Translations under genes and position numbers: made by a program | From: UBA4416 sp048498515 | GTDB lineage: Bacteria; Bacteroidota; Bacteroidia; B-17B0; Aurantibacillaceae | NCBI GenBank assembly: GCA_048498515.1 | Contig: JBEHXV010000013.1 | Span: 1 to 64,000 of the forward strand | Reading direction: 5' to 3' | Length of the DNA: 64,000 nucleotides | The notes under the pieces: generated by a model | The model's database searches: none | What the model was told of the DNA's origin: nothing | Seen by the model: only the letters and a program-made list of their open reading frames with translations | Shown: positions 61,905 to 64,000 of the stretch, piece by piece | Layout of the letters: every line of letters starts with the position of its first letter | Position numbering within the stretch: position 1 is the first letter of the stretch

Positions 61905-62951
61905 ATGACCTTAAAACAACGCGAACAGGCATTTGTTCAATTAGGCTTGTTTATAAACCGGCATTTTTCCGACCAATGGCAGGAAAAAGAAACGCGTTTT
62001 CACAACGACCTCAATGCCTTAATGGATGTTGCCTTTTCCTATAATGGCTGGTTTACCAGGCAAAGTATTGAAATGGCATTAAAAGGCATCGCTTTTATGC
62101 TGGAAAAGGAACAACTTGGCGGCTTTTCAAAAGGGATTAAGGAGCCTCAGCAACCTAAAACAGTAGCGGTTATTATGGCAGGGAACATCCCGGCAGTGGG
62201 CTTTCATGACATGCTTTGTGTGCTGCTGAGCGGGCATCGCATCCTCATTAAGGTTTCCAGCGACGATCCCGCGCTTATTCCTTTTTTGGCTGGAATGCTC
62301 ATTTATTTTGAACCCGGCTTTGCACCGGAGATCAATTTTTCGGAAGCCAGGCTCAAGGATTTTGATGCCGTGATTGCTACCGGAAGTAATAATACGGCAA
62401 AACACTTCGAGTACTATTTTGGCAAATATCCACACATTATCCGCCAAAACAGAACCTCGGTAGCTATTTTAAGTGGCGGCGAGAGTTCTGAAGAATTAAA
62501 AGAGCTGGGTAAGGATATTTTCTGGTATTTTGGCCTGGGTTGTCGCAACGTATCTAAACTTTATGTGCCCGAAGGGTATAAATTTGATAAGCTGTACGAG
62601 GCCATTTTTGACTTTAAATACGTGCTCGACAATAAAAAATACAACAATAACTATGAGTATAACCGGGCCATTTACCTGCTCGACCTGATCCCTTTCCTGG
62701 ATAATAACTTCCTGATCTTGAAAGAAGATAAGGGCTTGCATGCTCCAACCGCGGTTGTTTATCACCAAAGTTATACTAATCAAACGTCGCTTGTTGAAAA
62801 CATAAAAGAACAAATGCAAAATCTGCAATGCATTGTGGCTAATTTTGAGATAAGCGGAATAAAAACCATCCCTTTTGGAAAAACACAACAACCGTCTGTT
62901 TTTGATTTTGCAGACGATGTGAATACCCTGGATTTTTTAAATAGCTTATAA
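61905..62951 (+). CDS. LuxC-like acyl-CoA reductase
   Basis: NAD(P)H-dependent reductase of 348 residues in the LuxC family, converting an acyl-CoA or acyl-protein thioester to an aldehyde. Conserved parts are 'VAVIMAGNIPAVGFHDMLCV' (cofactor fold) near 87-106, 'LIKVSSDDPALIPFLAG' near 114, 'NRTSVAILSGGESSEELKEL' near 182, and FGLGCRNVSKLYVP with Cys213 as the probable catalytic thiol. No luxD/luxE-type partners are in the window, so bioluminescence is not implied. It is followed after 16 bases by a T9SS type B gene. Confidence 0.85.
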   Translation: MTLKQREQAFVQLGLFINRHFSDQWQEKETRFHNDLNALMDVAFSYNGWFTRQSIEMALKGIAFMLEKEQLGGFSKGIKEPQQPKTVAVIMAGNIPAVGFHDMLCVLLSGHRILIKVSSDDPALIPFLAGMLIYFEPGFAPEINFSEARLKDFDAVIATGSNNTAKHFEYYFGKYPHIIRQNRTSVAILSGGESSEELKELGKDIFWYFGLGCRNVSKLYVPEGYKFDKLYEAIFDFKYVLDNKKYNNNYEYNRAIYLLDLIPFLDNNFLILKEDKGLHAPTAVVYHQSYTNQTSLVENIKEQMQNLQCIVANFEISGIKTIPFGKTQQPSVFDFADDVNTLDFLNSL

Positions 62952-62967
62952 TGTTTATATTTAGGTA

Positions 62968-63363
62968 TTGAAAACACTAAAACATAGCATACTGACCCTC
63001 CTGACAGTAATGTGTGTTCAGCATATGAAGGCGCAAACGGCTATTGATATTTTGGTAACCGATTCTGTTTCCAATATCATTATGCCGAATGTGTTCACGC
63101 CAAATTTCGATAGTATCAACGATGTTTTTAAGCCGCGTTTGGATGAGATCACCGAAATGAGTTTTAGCATTTATAACCGTTACGGGAATTTGATATTTGA
63201 AACAAAACGTCTTAATGGTTTTTGGGATGGCCGTACTACCAGCGGTGAACCATGTTCTGATGGCGTTTATTTTTGTGTATTGACAGCCACTGGCATTGAC
63301 GGTAAAAAATATAAAGAAAAAACGTTTGTACAGTTGTTTACAAATGGCTTTTATAAAAATTAG
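62968..63363 (+). CDS. Small T9SS type B sorting-domain protein
   Basis: Secreted protein of 131 residues. A TTG start at 62968 gives a signal peptide (MKTLKHSILTLLTVMCVQHM, ending in KAQ). Almost all of the rest is one gliding-motility-associated C-terminal domain, type B: 'IMPNVFTPNFDSINDVFKP' followed by 'FSIYNRYGNLIFETKRLNGF' and 'CSDGVYFCVLTATGIDGKKY'. There is essentially no cargo in front of the sorting domain, which is unusual. It may be the whole functional module (an adaptor or a remnant of a longer protein). It runs into an ABC ATPase gene. Confidence 0.85.
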   Translation: MKTLKHSILTLLTVMCVQHMKAQTAIDILVTDSVSNIIMPNVFTPNFDSINDVFKPRLDEITEMSFSIYNRYGNLIFETKRLNGFWDGRTTSGEPCSDGVYFCVLTATGIDGKKYKEKTFVQLFTNGFYKN

Positions 63364-63368
63364 CGCTT

Positions 63369-64000
63369 ATCCTATCCGTTAATAAAATATCGTTCAATTA
63401 CCACAATTCCACACAATTTAAAGGGATCAACACTGTTTCTCTGACAGCCGAACCCGAAAAGATCATTGCCGTTATTGGCAAGAGCGGAAGCGGTAAAACC
63501 ACCTTGCTTAAATGCATTTATGGTTTGGAAGACCTGCAGGGGGGCGAAATTACCATAGATGGAAAACAGGTGCTTGGCCCTGCTTACAATTTAATTCCGG
63601 GACATGAGGACATGCGCTTTGTAAGCCAGGATTTTTATGTGCTGGATAACCATACCGTGGAAGAGAACATTAAGGATAAATTATTGGGCTACACGGATGA
63701 GTACAAACAAAAGCGAACTACCCAGTTGCTGCGCTTGCTCGATTTGACGGCCTTTAAAGGATCAAGGGCCATCAATTTATCCTCAGGTCAAAAACAGCGG
63801 GTGGCCATTGCCCGTTCCTTAGCGGAGTTTCCTAAAGTATTGCTACTTGATGAGCCTTTTAGTAACCTTGACCTGCCACTGCGCGATAAGATCTTTACTT
63901 ACATTCGTCAGCAGATCAAAAAACAGAAGACCGCTGTTATCTTAGTAACCCACCAGCCCGAAGAAGCCTTGCGTTATGCCGATGAAACAGCGGTAATGGA
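63369..64000 (+). CDS. ABC transporter ATP-binding protein, partial at the window end
   Basis: ATPase subunit; at least 211 residues are in the window and the end is outside it. Walker A is VIGKSGSGKTTLL, the Q-loop is 'MRFVSQDFYVLDNHTVEENI', the signature is LSSGQKQRVAIA, Walker B is VLLLDEPFSNLD and the H-loop is LVTHQPEEAL. These resemble importer-type ATPases. Upstream of Walker A the frame runs back to a stop at 63354-63356 without any ATG, GTG or TTG. The best start by family position is ATC at 63369 (Ile-Leu-Ser-Val), so either a rare start is used or a base is wrong. Substrate unknown. Confidence 0.85.
   Translation, partial: MLSVNKISFNYHNSTQFKGINTVSLTAEPEKIIAVIGKSGSGKTTLLKCIYGLEDLQGGEITIDGKQVLGPAYNLIPGHEDMRFVSQDFYVLDNHTVEENIKDKLLGYTDEYKQKRTTQLLRLLDLTAFKGSRAINLSSGQKQRVAIARSLAEFPKVLLLDEPFSNLDLPLRDKIFTYIRQQIKKQKTAVILVTHQPEEALRYADETAVM

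Noticed and set aside
61905..62951. Bioluminescence operon suggested by a LuxC-like gene
   Set aside because: No luxA, luxB, luxD or luxE genes are nearby; this reductase type is widespread in Bacteroidota.

Overview
The window comes from a member of the Bacteroidota. Evidence is the many secreted proteins ending in type IX secretion system (T9SS) type A or type B sorting domains, TAnnTTTG-type -7 promoter boxes, frequent TTG starts, the chorismate synthase, MutL and LuxC-like acyl-CoA reductase types, and a PorE-like TPR/PD40 lipoprotein-class gene. No phage, insertion sequence, integrase, rRNA or CRISPR array is visible. One tRNA with a CAT anticodon is present.

Layout. 1-2.3 kb: 3' broken, secreted PKD-type adhesin. 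2.4-12.3 kb: housekeeping genes, including rimM, a TRIC-type channel, a dicarboxylate/amino-acid symporter, aroC, hutI, a DUF1648 membrane protein, a cyclophilin, a GT4 glycosyltransferase and an LptF/LptG-type permease. 12.4-15.1 kb: GT2 glycosyltransferase, lipoprotein, HAD hydrolase, tRNA. 15.1-22.7 kb: four tightly packed minus-strand genes for T9SS cargo proteins. 22.8-43.3 kb: a six-gene minus-strand cluster of accessory type. It holds two unrecognised 2,084-residue proteins, a small secreted protein, a pyroglutamyl-peptidase-like protein with Ser in place of the catalytic Cys, and a subtilase whose signal peptide and propeptide-like domain sit in a separate upstream gene. 43.7-50.6 kb: divergent response regulator, T9SS cargo, DUF4142 and PepSY-like periplasmic proteins, and a SpoIIE phosphatase with a DUF3820 partner. 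50.6-55.6 kb: secreted protein, thioesterase, YdeI-like protein, LpxR-type lipid A deacylase, ECF sigma factor, and a histone-H1-like/START fusion. 55.8-64 kb: mutL, two tandem rhomboids, a PorE-like protein, a DUF4159 protein, ferredoxin, a LuxC-like acyl-CoA reductase, a T9SS type B protein, and an ABC ATPase cut by the window end.

The most unusual region is the 22.8-43.3 kb cluster. Its genes are separated by 3-33 bases or overlap. Only two of the six products, the propeptide-like protein and the 197-residue protein, carry an export signal. The large products have neither signal peptide nor T9SS tail. The split of propeptide from protease, the Cys-to-Ser change and the two giant beta-rich proteins together suggest a co-expressed multiprotein assembly of unknown function; that function is inference.

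Several long imperfect palindromes lie between genes (5.0, 14.2, 50.0, 53.6 and 61.4 kb), and one half-unit of this repeat type lies inside the aroC reading frame.
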